Shown: in pieces, positions 32,278-47,200 of the stretch
Layout of the letters: each line of letters starts with the position of its first letter
Position numbering within the stretch: the stretch's first letter is position 1
DNA from: Taudactylus pleione
Taxonomy: Eukaryota; Chordata; Amphibia; Anura; Myobatrachidae
DNA length: 64,000 nucleotides
Assembly (NCBI GenBank): GCA_031769625.1
Contig: JAUIMM010002346.1
Span: forward strand, 59,622 to 123,621
Direction of reading: 5' to 3'
Notes under the pieces: generated by a model
Databases searched by the model: none
The model's input: the letters and a program-made list of their open reading frames with translations, nothing else
Told to the model about the DNA's origin: nothing
Program-made: the position numbers and the translations under genes

Positions 32278-35200
32278 CTGCAAGAGAAGGAGCATATGTC
32301 ATTATAGTGCCGTGATAATATCCAGACGTACATGGAGAAATGCGTTGTGTTTGTGTCACTGTTCTATGGTAAATGCAGGCTGAGCCCCTTTCTCATGTAC
32401 CCATAATAAATACATTGTCTCATCTTGGAATAAGTCCTCCATAATAGTTAGCACTTGGCAGAGATTACGGTGGAAGGCCCTTATTGTAATTAGAGGCTGG
32501 CCTGCGGCGGTGGGGCCTCTGTAATATATACTATTGGGGTCCATACGATTGTGCCCATTAGCTGATGCACTGTTACTGTAGATTTCTCATTTTGCGTAAC
32601 GTCTTTTGTATGTACTGTAAGGCGGGATTACAATTTTTATTCTATAAGTGGGCCCTCGTCTTCCCGACGCATTTTATGGTATATGGCGTCTCGCTGATCT
32701 TTGGCAACACCCTAATAAAACCGTGTACATGTGTAATGAGAGTGAGGGGACACCGGGACTGTCTGTATTACATGTGTAATGAAAGTGACGGGACACTGGG
32801 ACTTTCTGTATTACATGTGTACTGAGAGTGAGGGGACACTGGGACTGTCTGTATTACATGTGTACTGAGAATGAGGGGACACCGGGACTGTCTGTATTAC
32901 ATGTGTACTGAGAGAGAGGGGACACCGGGACTGTCTGTATTACATGTGTACTGAGAATGAGGAGACACCGGGACTGTCTGTATTACATATGTACTGAGAA
33001 TGAGGGGACACCGGGACTGTCTGTATTACATGTGTAATGAGAGTGAGGAAAACCGGGACTGTCTGTATTACATGTGTACTGAGAATGAGGGCACACCGGG
33101 ACTGTCTGTATTACATGTGTACTGAGAGAGAGGGGACACTGGGACTGTCTGTATTACATGTGTACTGAGAGTGAGGGGACACCGGGACTGTCTGTATTAC
33201 ATGTGTACTGAGAATGAGGGGACACCGGGACTGTCTGTATTACATGTGTAATGAGAGTGAGGAAAACCGGGACTGTCTGTATTACATGTGTACTGAGAAT
33301 GAGGGCACACCGGGACTGTCTGTATTACATGTGTACTGAGAGAGAGGGGACACCGGGACTGTCTGTATTACATGTGTACTGAGAGAGAGGGGACACTGGG
33401 ACTGTCTGTATTACATGTGTACTGAGAGTGAGGGGACACTGGGACTGTCTGTATTACATGTGTACTGAGAGTGAGGGGACACTGGGACTGTCTGTATTAC
33501 ATGTGTACTGAGAATGAGGGCACACCGGGACTGTGTGTATTACATGTGTACTGAGAGTGAGGGCACACCGGGACTGTCTGTATTACATGTGTACTGAGAA
33601 TGAGGGCACACTGGGACTGTCTGTATTACATGTGTCCTGAGAGTGAGGGGACACCGGGACTGTCTGTATTACATGTGTACTGAGAATGAGGAGACACCGG
33701 GACTGTCTGTATTACATGTGTACTGAGAATGAGGGCACACCGGGACTGTCTGTATTACATGTGTACTGAGAGTGAGGGGACACTGGTACTGTCTATAATA
33801 TATGTATTCTGAAATTAGGGGGAGACAGGGATTGTCTGTATTACATGTCCTTAGAGTGAGGGGACACCGGTACTGTCTATAATATATGTATTCTGAAATT
33901 AGGGGGAGACAGGGATTGTCTGTATTACATGTCCTTAGAGTGAGGGGACAGCGGGACAGTTTTTTTATTTCATAGCTTAAAGTAAGACTGATTCAAAGTC
34001 ACACGCAAGTCATCCACAGAGGTGGCCGCAATGTATGGTGGGAAATGAAAGGTGGACATCTTCAGTATTCAGAGTTAGCTACACTGCTCTTATTCATCCA
34101 CTTGTGTAAGTAGCTGTAATCACTACCTGTCGTACACTAGATGCAAGAGATCGTCTGAAATAAGTGTGATCTCTGTGTATGCTACACCCCCATTACATAC
34201 CCCACCAAGCTGCCTACACCCCCATTACATACCCCACCAAGCTGCCTACAACCCCAGTACATACCTCACCAAGCTGCCTACACCCCCATTACATACCCCA
34301 CCAAGCTCCCTACACCCCCCATTACAAACTCCACCAAGCTGCCAACACCCCCAATACATACCTCACCAAGCTGCCTACACCCCCATTACATACCCCACCA
34401 ATCTATCTACACCCCCCATTACATACCCCACCACAAACCCCACCAAGCTGCTTACACCCCCATTACATACCCCACCAAGCTGCCTACACCCCCATTACAT
34501 ACCCCACCAAGCTGCCTACACCCCCATTACATACCCCACCAAGCTGCCTACACCCCCATTACATACCCCACCAAGCTGCCTACACCCCCAATACATACCC
34601 CACCAAACTGTCTACGCCTCCCATTACATACCCCACCAAGCTGCCTACACCCCCATTACATACCCCACCAAGCTGCCTACACCTCCCATTACATACCTCA
34701 CCAAGCTGCCAACACCCCCCATTACATACCCCACCAAGCTGCCTACACCCCCATTACATACCCCACCAAGCTGCCTACACCCCAAATACATACCTCACCA
34801 AGCTGCCTACACCCCTCATTACATACCCCACCAAGCTGCCTACACCCCCCATTACATACCCCACCAAGCTGCCAACACCTCCCATTACATACCTCACCAA
34901 GCTGCCTACACCCCCATACATACCTCACCAAGCTGCCTACACCCCTCATTACATACCCCACCAAGCTGCCTACACCCCAAATACATAGCTCACCAAGCTG
35001 CCTACACCCCTCATTACATACCCCACCAAGCTGCCTACACCCCCCATTACAAACCCCACCAAGCTGCCAACACCCCCAATACATACCTCACCAAGCTGCC
35101 TACACCGCTCATTCCATACCCCACCAAGCTGCCTACACCCCCATTACATACCCCACCAAGCTATCTACACCCCCCATTACATACCCCACCAAGCTGTCTA

Positions 35201-38200
35201 TGCCTCCCATTACATACCCCACCAAGCTGCCTACGCCTCCCATTACATACCACACCAAGCTGTCTACGCCTCCCATTACATACCCCACCCATTACATACC
35301 CCACCAAGCAGCCTACACCCCCAATACATACCTCACCAAGCTGCCTACACCCCTCATTACATACCCCACCAAGCTGCCTACACCCCCCATTACAAACCCC
35401 ACCAAGCTGCCAACACCCCCAATACATACCTCACCAAGCTGCCTACACCCCTCATTACATACCCCACCAAGCTGCCTACACCCCCATTACATACCCCACC
35501 AAGCTATCTACACCCCCCATTACATACCCCACCACAAACCCCACCAAGCTGCTTACACCCCCATTACATACCCCACCAAGCTGCCTACACCCCCATTACA
35601 TACCCCACCAAGCTATCTACACCCCCCATTACATACCCCACCACAAACCCCACCAAGCTGCTTACACCCCAAATACATACCTCACCAAGCTGCCTACACC
35701 CCTCATTACATACCCCACCAAGCTGCATACACCCCCCATTACATACCCCACCAAGCTGCCAACACCCCCAATACATACCTCACCAAGCTGCCTACACCCC
35801 TCATTACATACCCCATCAAGCTGCCTACACCCCCATTACATACCCCACCAAGCTGCCTACACCCCCATTACATACCCCACCAAGCTATCTACACCCCCCA
35901 TTACATACCAAACCACAAACCCCACCAAGCTGCCTACACCCCCATTACACACTCCACCTAGCTGCCTACACCCCCCATTACATACGCCACCAAGCTGCCT
36001 ACACCTCCCATTACATACCCCACCAAGCTGCCTACACCCCCCATTACATACCCCACCACAAACCCCACCAAGCTGCCTACATCCCCATTACATACCCCAC
36101 CAAGCTGCCTACACCCCCCATTACATACCCCACCAAGCTGCCAACACCCCCATTACATACCCCACCAAGCTGCCTACACCCCCATTACATACCCCCCACC
36201 AAGCTGCCTACACCCCTCATTACATACCCCACCAAGCTGCCTACACCCCCCATTACATACCCCACCAAGCTGTCTACACCTCCCATTACATACGCCACCA
36301 AGCTGCCTACACCCCCCAATACATACCTCACCAAGCTGCCTACACCCACATTACATACCCCAACAAGCTGCCTACACCCCTCATTACATACCCCACCAAG
36401 CTGCCTACACCCCCAATACATACCTCACCAAGCTGCCTACACCCCTCATTACATACCCCACCAAGCTGCCTACACCACCAATACATACCTCACCAAGCTG
36501 CCTACACCCACATTACATACCCCACCAAGCTGCCTACACCCCCATTACATACCCCAAGCTGCCTACACCCCCATTACATACCCCATCAAGCTGCCTACAC
36601 CCCCAATACATACCTCACCAAGCTGCCTACACCCCTCATTACATACCCCACCAAGCTGCCTACACCCCCATTACATAGCCCACCAAGCTGCCTACACCCC
36701 AAATACATATCTCACCAAGCTGCATACACCCCTCATTACATACCCCACCAAGCTGCCTACACCCCCCATTACATACCCCACCAAGCTGCCAACACCCCCA
36801 ATACATACCTCACCAAGCTGCCTACACCCCTCATTACATACCCCACCAAGCTGCCTACACCCCCATTACATACCCCACCAAGCTGCCTACACCCCCGTTA
36901 CATACCCCACCAAGCTATCTACACCCCCCATTACATACCCCACCACAAACCCCACCAAGCTGCCTACACCCCCATTACACACCCCACCTAGCTGCCTACA
37001 CCCCCCATTACATACCCCACCACAAACCCCACCAAGCTGCCTACATCCCCATTACATACCCCACCAAGCTGCCTACACCCCCCATTACATACCCCACCAA
37101 GCTGCCAACACCCCCATTACATACCCCACCAAGCTGCCTACACCCCCATTACATACCCCCCACCAAGCTGCCTACACCCCTCATTACATACCCCACCAAG
37201 CTGCCTACACCCCCCATTACATACAACACCAAGCTGTCTACACCTCCCATTACATACGCCACCAAGCTGCCTACACCCCCCAATACATACCTCACCAAGC
37301 TGCCTACACCCACATTACATACCCCAACAAGCTGCCTACACCCCTCATTACATACCCCACCAAGCTGCCTACACCCCCAATACATACCTCACCAAGCTGC
37401 CTACACCCCTCATTACATACCCCACCAAGCTGCCTACACCACCAATACATACCTCACCAAGCTGCCTACACCCACATTACATACCCCACCAAGCTGCCTA
37501 CACCCCCATTACATACCCCAAGCTGCCTACACCCCCATTACATACCTCACCAAGCTACCAACACCCACATTACATACCCCATCAAGCTGCCTACACCCCC
37601 ATTACATACCCCAAGCTGCCTACACCCCCATTACATACCCCATCAAGTTGCCTGCACCCCCTATTACATACCCCACCAAGCTGTCTACACCCCCCATTTC
37701 ATACCCCAGCAAGCTGCCTACACCCCCAATACATACCCCACCAAGCTGCCTACACCCCCATTACATACCCCACCAAGCTGCCTACACCCCCATTACATAC
37801 CTCATCAAGCTGCCTACACCCCCAATACATACCTCACCAAACTGCCTACACCCACCATTACATACTCCACCAAGCTGCCTACACCCCCATTACATACCCC
37901 AAGCTGCCTAGACCCCCATTACATACCCCATCAAGCTGCCTACAACCCCGATTACATACCCCACCAAGCTGTCTACAACCCCCATTACATACCCCACCAA
38001 GCTGCCTACACCCCCATTACATACCCCACCAAACTGTCTACATCCCCATTACATACCCCACCAAGCTGCCTACACCCCCATTACATACCCCACCAAGCTG
38101 TGTACACCCCCCATTACATACCCCACCAAGCTGCCTACACCTCCCATTACATACCCCACCAAGCTGTCTACACCCCCTATTACATACTCCACCAAGCTGC

Positions 38201-41200
38201 CTACACCACCCATTACATACCCCATCAAGCTGCCTACACCCCCCATTACATACCCCACCAAGCTGCTTACACCCCTCATTACACACCCTCAGGACAATAA
38301 GGACAATACCTCACAATACCCCACATTACATATCCCGCCAAGCTGCCTAAACCACCCATTACATACCCCACCAAGCTGCCTACACCCCTCATTACTTACC
38401 CCACCAAGCTGGTTACACCACCCATTACATACCCCATCAAGCTACCAACACCCCACATTACATACCCCGCTAAGCTGCTTACACCCCCATTACATACTCC
38501 ACCAAGCTGCCTACACCCCCCATTACATATCCTGCCACGCTGCCTACACCACCCATTACATACCCCATCAAGCTGCCTACACCCCTCATTACATATCCTG
38601 CCAAGCTGCCTACACCCCACATTACGTACCCCTCCAAGCTGCCTACACCCCCCATTACATACGCCGCCAAGCTGCCTACACCCCCCCATTACATATCCCA
38701 CCAAGCTGCTTACACCCCCAATTACACCCCCCCAGGACAATAAGGACAATACTCCACCAAGCTGCCTACACCCCCCATTACAACCCCAAGCTACGTACAC
38801 CCCTCATTACATACCCCACCAAGCTGCCTACACCGCCCATTACATACCCCACCAAGCTACCTACATCCCCCATTACACACCCCACCAAGCTGCCTACACC
38901 CCCCATTACACACCCCACCAAGCTACCTACACCCCCAATTACACACCCCACCAAGCTGCCTACACCCCCATTACACACCCCACCAAGCTACCTACACCCC
39001 CAATTACACACCCCACCAAGCTGCCTACACCCCCCATTACATACCCCACCAAGCTGCCTACACCCCCCATTACACACCCTCAGGACAATACCCCACCAAG
39101 CTGCCTACACCCCCCATTACATACCTCACCAAGCTGCCTACACCCCTCATTACATACCCCACCAAGCTGCCTACAACCCCCATTACATACCCCACCAAGC
39201 TGCTTACACCCCTCATTACACACCCTCAGGACAATAAGGACAATACCTCACAATACCCCACATTACATATCCCACCAAGCTGGTTACACCCCCCATTACA
39301 TACCCCACCAAGCTACCTACACCCCCATTACATACCCCGCCAAGCTGCCTACACCCCTCATTACATATCCTGCCAAGCTACCTTCACCCCATTACATATC
39401 CTGCCAAGCTACCAACACCCCACATTACATACCCCGCTAAGCTGCTTACACCCCCATTACATACTCCACCAAGCTGCCTACACCCCCCATTACATATCCT
39501 GCCACGCTGCCTACACCACCCATTACATACCCCATCAAGCTGCCTACACCCCCCATTACATACCCCACCAAGCTGCTTACACCCCTCATTACACACCCTC
39601 AGGACAATAAGTACAATACCCCACCAAGCTGCCTACACCCCACATTACATATCCTGCCAAGCTGCCTACACCACCCATTACATACCCCACCAAGCTGCCT
39701 ACACCCCTCATTACTTACCCCACCAAGCTGCTTACACCCACCATTACACACCCTCAGGACAATAAGGACAATACCTCACCAAGCTGCCTACACCCCTCAT
39801 TACATATCCTGCCAAGCTGCCTACACCCCACATTACGTACCCCTCCAAGCTGCCTACACCCCCCATTACATACGCCGCCAAGCTGCCTACACCCCCCCAT
39901 TACATATCCCACCAAGCTGCTTACACCCCCAATTACACCCCACCAGGACAATAAGGACAATACCCCACCAAGCTGCCTACACCCCCCATTACAACCCCAA
40001 GCTACCTACACCCCTCATTACATACCCCACCATGCTGCCTACACCGCCCATTACATACCCCACCAAGCTACCTACATCCCCCATTACACACCCCACCAAG
40101 CTGCCTACACCCCCCATTACACACCCCACCAAGCTACCTACACCCCCAATTACACACCCCACCAAGCTGCCTACACCCCCATTACACACCCCACCAAGCT
40201 ACCTACACCCCCAATTACACACCCCACCAAGCTGCCTACACCCCCCATTACATACCCCACCAAGCTGCCTACACCCCCCATTACACACCCTCAGGACAAT
40301 ACCCCACCAAGCTGCCTACACCCCCCATTACATACCTCACCAAGCTGCCTACACCCCTCATTACATACCCCACCAAGCTGCCTACAACCCCCATTACATA
40401 CCCCACCAAGCTGCTTACACCCCTCATTACACACCCTCAGGACAATAAGGACAATACCTCACAATACCCCACATTACATATCCCGCCAAGCTGCCTACAC
40501 CACCCATTACATACCCCACCAAGCTGCCTACACCCCTCATTACTTACCCCACCAAGCTGGTTACACCCCCCATTACATACCCCACCAAGCTACCTACACC
40601 CCCATTACATACCCCGCCAAGCTGCCTACACCCCTCATTACATATCCTGCCAAGCTACCTACACCCCATTACATATCCTGCCAAGCTACCAACACCCCAC
40701 ATTACATACCCCGCTAAGCTGCTTACACCCCCATTACATACTCCACCAAGCTGCCTACACCCCCCATTACATATCCTGCCACGCTGCCTACACCACCCAT
40801 TACATACCCCATCAAGCTGCCTACACCCCCCATTACATACCCCACCAAGCTGCTTACACCCCTCATTACACACCCTCAGGACAATAAGTACAATACCCCA
40901 CCAAGCTGCCTACACCCCACATTACATATCCCGCCAAGCTGCCTACACCACCCATTACATACCCCACCAAGCTGCCTACACCCCTCATTACTTACCCCAC
41001 CAAGCTGCTTACACCCACCATTACACACCCTCAGGACAATAAGGACAATACCTCACCAAGCTGCCTACACCCCTCATTACATATCCTGCCAAGCTGCCTA
41101 CACCCCACATTACGTACCCCTCCAAGCTGCCTACACCCCCCATTACATACGCCGCCAAGCTGCCTACACCCCCCCATTACATATCCCACCAAGCTGCTTA

Positions 41201-44200
41201 CACCCCCAATTACACCCCCCCAGGACAATAAGGACAATACCCCACCAAGCTGCCTACACCCCCCATTACAACCCCAAGCTACCTACACCCCTCATTACAT
41301 ACCCCACCAAGCTGCCTACACCGCCCATTACATACCCCACCAAGCTACCTACATCCCCCATTACACACCCCACCAAGCTGCCTACACCCCCATTACACAC
41401 CCCACCAAGCTACCTACACCCCTCATTACATACCCCACCAAGCTGCCTACACCGCCCATTACATACCCCACCAAGCTACCTACATCCCCCATTACACACC
41501 CCACCAAGCTGCCTACACCCCCAATTACACACCCCACCAAGCTGCCTACACCCCCATTACACACCCCACCAAGCTACCTACACCCCCAATTACACACCCC
41601 ACCAAGCTGCCTACACCCCCCATTACATACCTCACCAAGCTGCCTACACCCCTCATTACATACCCCACCAAGCTGCCTACACCCCCCATTACATACCCCA
41701 CCAAGCTGCCTACACCCCCCATTACATATCCCGCCAAGCTGCCTACACCCCCATTACATATCCCACCAAGCTGCCTACACCCCCATTACAAACCCCACCA
41801 AGCTACCTACACCCCCCTTTACATACCCCGCCAAGCTGCCTACACCTCCATTACATACCCCACCAAGCTACCTACACCCCCCATTACATACGCCGCCTAG
41901 CTGCCTACACCCCCCATTACATACCCCGCCAAGCTACCTGCACCCCCCATTACATACCCCGCCAAGCTGCCTACACCCCCCATTACATACCTCATCAAGC
42001 TGTCTACACCCCCCATTACATACCCCACCAAGCTGCCTACACCCCCATTACATACCTCATCAAGCTGCCTACACCCCCATTACATACCCCACCAAGCTGC
42101 CTACACCCCCCATTACATACCCCGCTAAGCTGCCTATACCCCTCATTACATATCCTGCCAAGCTACCTACACCCCATTACATATCCTGCGAAACTGCTTA
42201 CACCCCCATTACATACTCCACCAAGCTGCCTACACCCCCATTACACTAAGCCTATGCCGCTTATTGCACCCACTCTCCAACTAATGTAGAGGCAAGCAAT
42301 GTCTCTGCCGTCTCCCCACTCCTGGCAGTGTCTCTGCCGTCTCCCCACTGACGGTAGTGTCTAGTCTGTCTGCCAGGTTGTGATAATGTCTCTGTACCCC
42401 TGATAGTGTCTCTGTACTCCTGATACTGTCTCTGTACCCCTGATAGTGTCTCTGTACCCCTGATAGTGTCTCTGTACCCCTGATAGTGTCTCTGTACTCC
42501 TGATAGTGTCTGTGTACCCCTGATAGTGTCTCTGTACTCCTGATAGTGTCTCTGTACCCCTGATAGTGTCTCTGTACCCCTGATAGTGTCTCTGTACTCC
42601 TGATAGTGTCTCTGTACCCCTGATCGTGTCTCTGTACTCCTGATAGTGTCTCTGTACCCCTGATAGTGTCTCTGTACCCCTGATAGTGTCTCTGTACTGC
42701 TGATAAAGTCTCCATGTAATGCTGTGCTGTTGCACTGACATATATTATAGGGGGCTCACCTGATATAGGAGCTCCAAGCAGGCCCCCCACACTCTCCAAC
42801 ATTTGCAGCAGTCCAAGTGCAGGAAGAACTCTCTCACACCCAACCACCCATGGGAGGGCAGAGAATACCCCCGGGGTCAGTGCTCCAGCACAAAAGCCAA
42901 ATGCCCCTGCAGCCACCCCCATCTGTACAGCTTTATCTGCCAAGGGCAGAAGTCCAAGGACTACACCGGTCATTCCTGTCCAGAAGCTGAGGAGGAGCAG
43001 AGTGCGCTTTGGGGTGATATCAGACAACCAACCAGCAAACAGACGCCCACAAACATCTGCAATGCCTACTAGAGCCATTAACAAGGCAGCCTGACGCTCC
43101 CCAATGCCCTTAACCTGCATATGAGCAACAAGATGGGTAAACGGCACAAAGTAAGCAGCGTTGATCAATGTTATTGCCAGACAGTAGCGCATGAAGGACC
43201 AATCACAGAGAAGTTCCCATCCCCATAGGAATGAACGTGGGTGATGAGGCAAATCCTTGCTGGCTGTATGGAGCAGAGCACCGCATGGCACAGAATGTAG
43301 TGCCACCCCGGACAGCAAGAGCATGGCACCGCGCCATGAGTACACTTCCACCAAGTATTGCAGGAGGGGGGTAAGGGCAAATGAGAAGACACCGGTACCC
43401 GTCAGAACAAATCCTGTAGCTAATGACCTCCTGTGTGAGAAGTGACAGGTCACAGCAGCCATCGAGGGAGAGAATATCAGAGCCCAACCAAATCCTGCAG
43501 AGAGAGAGAGAGACAGAAGGTCAGCTGTAACCATGGGACATACAGAGACACATTCCTACTCCATACTGGGCTAAAGCCTACAGGGTGACACAGACAGAAG
43601 CTATGAGCCTGTCCCTCCCCCTGCAGGGTGACACAGACAGAAGGGAGCTATGAGCCTGTCCCTCCCCCTGCAGGGTGACACAGTCAGAAGGGAGCTATGA
43701 GCCTGTCCCTCCCCCTGCAGGGTGACACAGACAGAAGGGAGCTGAGCCTGTCCCTCCCCCTGCAGGGTGACACAGACAGAAGGGAGCTATGAGCCTGTCC
43801 CCCCCCCTGCAGGGTGACACAGACAGAAGGGAGCTATGAGCCTGTCCCTCCCCCTGCAGGGTGACACAGACAGAAGGGAGCTGAGCCTGTCCCTCCCCCT
43901 GCAGGGTGACACAGACAGAAGGGAGCTATGAGCCTGTCCCTCCCCCTGCAGGGTGACACAGTCAGAAGGGAGCTATGAGCCTGTCCCTCCCCCTGCAGGG
44001 TGACACAGACAGAAGGGAGCTATGAGCCTGTCCCTCCCCCTGCAGGGTGACACAGACAGAAGGGAGCTATGAGCCTGTCCCCCCCCCTGCAGGGTGACAC
44101 AGACAGAAGGGAGCTATGAGCCTGTCCCTCCCCCTGCAGGGTGACACAGACAGAAGGGAGCTGAGCCTGTCCCTCCCCCTGCAGGGTGACACAGACAGAA

Positions 44201-47200
44201 GGGAGCTATGAGCCTGTGCCTCCCCCTGCAGGGTGACACAGACAGAAGGGAGCTATGAGCCTGTCCCTCCCCCTGCAGGGTGACACAGACAGAAGGGAGC
44301 TATGAGCCTGCTCCTCCTCCTGCAGGGTGACACAGACAGAAGGGAGCTATGAGCCTGTCCCTCCCCCTGCAGGGTGACACAGACAGAAGGGAGCTATGAG
44401 CCTGTCCCTCCCCCTGCAGGGTGACACAAACAGAAGGGAGCTATGAGCCTGCTCCTCCTCCTGCAGGGTGACACAGACAGAAGGGAGCTATGAGCCTGCC
44501 CCTCCCCCTGCAGGGTGACACAGACAGAAGGGAGCTATGAGCCTGTCCCTCCCCCTGCAGGGTGACACAGACAGAAGCTATGAGCCTGTCCCTCCCCCTG
44601 CAGGGTGACACAGTCAGAAGGGAGCTATGAGCCTGCCCCCCCCCCCCCTGCAGGGTGACACAGACAGAAGGGAGCTATGAGCCTGTCCCTCCCCCTGCAG
44701 GCTGACACAGAAGCGAGCTATGAGCCTGTCCCTCCCCCTGCAGGGTGACACAGACAGAAGGGAGCTATGAGCCTGTCCCTCCCACTGCAGGGTGACACAG
44801 ACAGAAGGGAGCTATGAGCCTGTCCCTCCCCCTGCAGGGTGACACAGACAGAAGGGAGCTGAGCCTGTCCCTCCCCCTGCAGGGTGACACAGACAGAAGG
44901 GAGCTATGAGCCTGTCCCTCCCCCTGCAGGGTGACACAGACAGAAGGGAGCTATGAACCTGTCCCTCCCCCTGCAGGGTGACACAGACAGAAGGGAGCTA
45001 TGAGCCTGCTCCTCCTCCTACAGGGTGACACAGACAGAAGGGAGCTATGAGCCTGTCCCTCCCCCTGCAGGGTGACACAGACAGAAGGGAGCTATGAGCC
45101 TGTCCCTCCCCCTGCAGGGTGACACAAACAGAAGGGAGCTATGAGCCTGCTCCTCCTCCTGCAGGGTGACACAGACAGAAGGGAGCTATGAGCCTGCCCC
45201 TCCCCCTGCAGGGTGACACAGACAGAAGGGAGCTATGAGCCTGTCCCTCCCCCTGCAGGGTGACACAGACAGAAGCTATGAGCCTGTCCCTCCCCCTGCA
45301 GGGTGACACAGACAGAAGGGAGCTATGAGCCTGTCCCTCCCACTGCAGGGTGACACAGTCAGAAGGGAGCTATGAGCCTGCCCCCCCCCCCCTGCAGGGT
45401 GACACAGACAGAAGGGAGCTATGAGCCTGTCCCTCCCCCTGCAGGCTGACACAGAAGCGAGCTATGAGCCTGTCCCTCCCCCTGCAGGGTGACACAGACA
45501 GAAGGGAGCTATGAGCCTGTCCCTCCCACTGCAGGGTGACACAGACAGAAGGGAGCTATGAGCCTGTCCCTCCCCCTGCAGGGTGACACAGTCAGAAGGG
45601 AGCTATGAGCCTGCCCCCCCCCCCCTGCAGGGTGACACAGACAGAAGCGAGCTATGAGCCTGTCCCTCCCCCTGCAGGGTGACACAGACAGAAGGGAGCT
45701 ATGAGCCTGTCCCTCCCCCGCAGGGTGACACAGACAGAAGGGAGCTATGAGCCTGTCCCTCCCCCTGCAGGGTAACACAGACAGAAGGGAGCTGAGCCTG
45801 TCCCTCCCCCTGCAGGGTGACACAGACAGAAGGGAGCTATGAGCCTGTCCCTCCCCCTGCAGGGTGACACAGACAGAAGGGAGCTATGACCTGTCCCCCC
45901 CCCTGCAGGGTGACACAGACAGAAGGGAGCTATGAGCCTGTCCCTCCCCCTGCAGGGTGACACAGACAGAAGGGAGCTGAGCCTGTCCCTCCCCCTGCAG
46001 GGTGACACAGACAGAAGGGAGCTATGAACCTGTCCCTCCCCCTGCAGGGTGACACAGACAGAAGGGAGCTATGAGCCTGCTCCTCCTCCTGCAGGGTGAC
46101 ACAGACAGAAGGGAGCTATGAGCCTGTCCCTCCCCCTGCAGGGTGACACAGACAGAAGGGAGCTATGACCTGTCCCCCCCCCTGCAGGGTGACACAGACA
46201 GAAGGGAGCTATGAGCCTGTCCCTCCCCCTGCAGGGTGACACAGACAGAAGGGAGCTATGAGCCTGTCCCTCCCCCTGCAGGGTGACACAGACAGAAGGG
46301 AGCTATGAGCCTGTCCCTCCCCCTGCAGGGTGACACAAACAGAAGGGAGCTATGAGCCTGCTCCTCCTCCTGCAGGGTGACACAGACAGAAGGGAGCTAT
46401 GAGCCTGCCCCTCCCCCTGCAGGGTGACACAGACAGAAGGGAGCTATGAGCCTGTCCCTCCCCCTGCAGGGTGACACAGACAGAAGCTATGAGCCTGTCC
46501 CTCCCCCTGCAGGGTGACACAGTCAGAAGGGAGCTATGAGCCTGCCCCCCCCCCCTGCAGGGTGACACAGACAGAAGGGAGCTATGAGTCTGTCCCTCCC
46601 CCTGCAGGCTGACACAGAAGCGAGCTATGAGCCTGTCCCTCCCCCTGCAGGGTGACACAGACAGAAGGGAGCTATGAGCCTGTCCCTCCCACTGCAGGGT
46701 GACACAGAGAGAAGGGAGCTATGAGCCTGTCCCTCCCCCTGCAGGGTGACACAGTCAGAAGGGAGCTATGAGCCTGCCCCCCCCCCCTGCAGGGTGACAC
46801 AGACAGAAGCGAGCTATGAGCCTGTCCCTCCCCCTGCAGGGTGACACAGACAGAAGGGAGCTATGAGCCTGTCCCTCCCCCGCAGGGTGACACAGACAGA
46901 AGGGAGCTATGAGCCTGTCCCTCCCCCTGCAGGGTGACACAGACAGAAGGGAGCTATGAGCCTGTCCCTCCCACTGCAGGGTGACACAGACAGAAGGGAG
47001 CTATGAGCCTGTCCCTCCCCCTGCAGGGTGACACAGACAGAAGGGAGCTATGAGCCTGTCCCTCCCCCTGCAGGGTGACACAGACAGAAGGGAGCTATGA
47101 GCCTGTCCCTCCCCCTGCAGGGTGACACAGTGACACAGACAGAAGGGAGCTATGAGCCTGTCCCTCCCCCTGCAGGGTGACACAGACAGAAGGGAGCTAG

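Noticed and set aside
34166..36991. 941-residue Pro/Thr/His-rich open frame
   Set aside because: It is a 31-32-bp array whose sequence has almost no stop codons in any plus frame; frames change with unit length.
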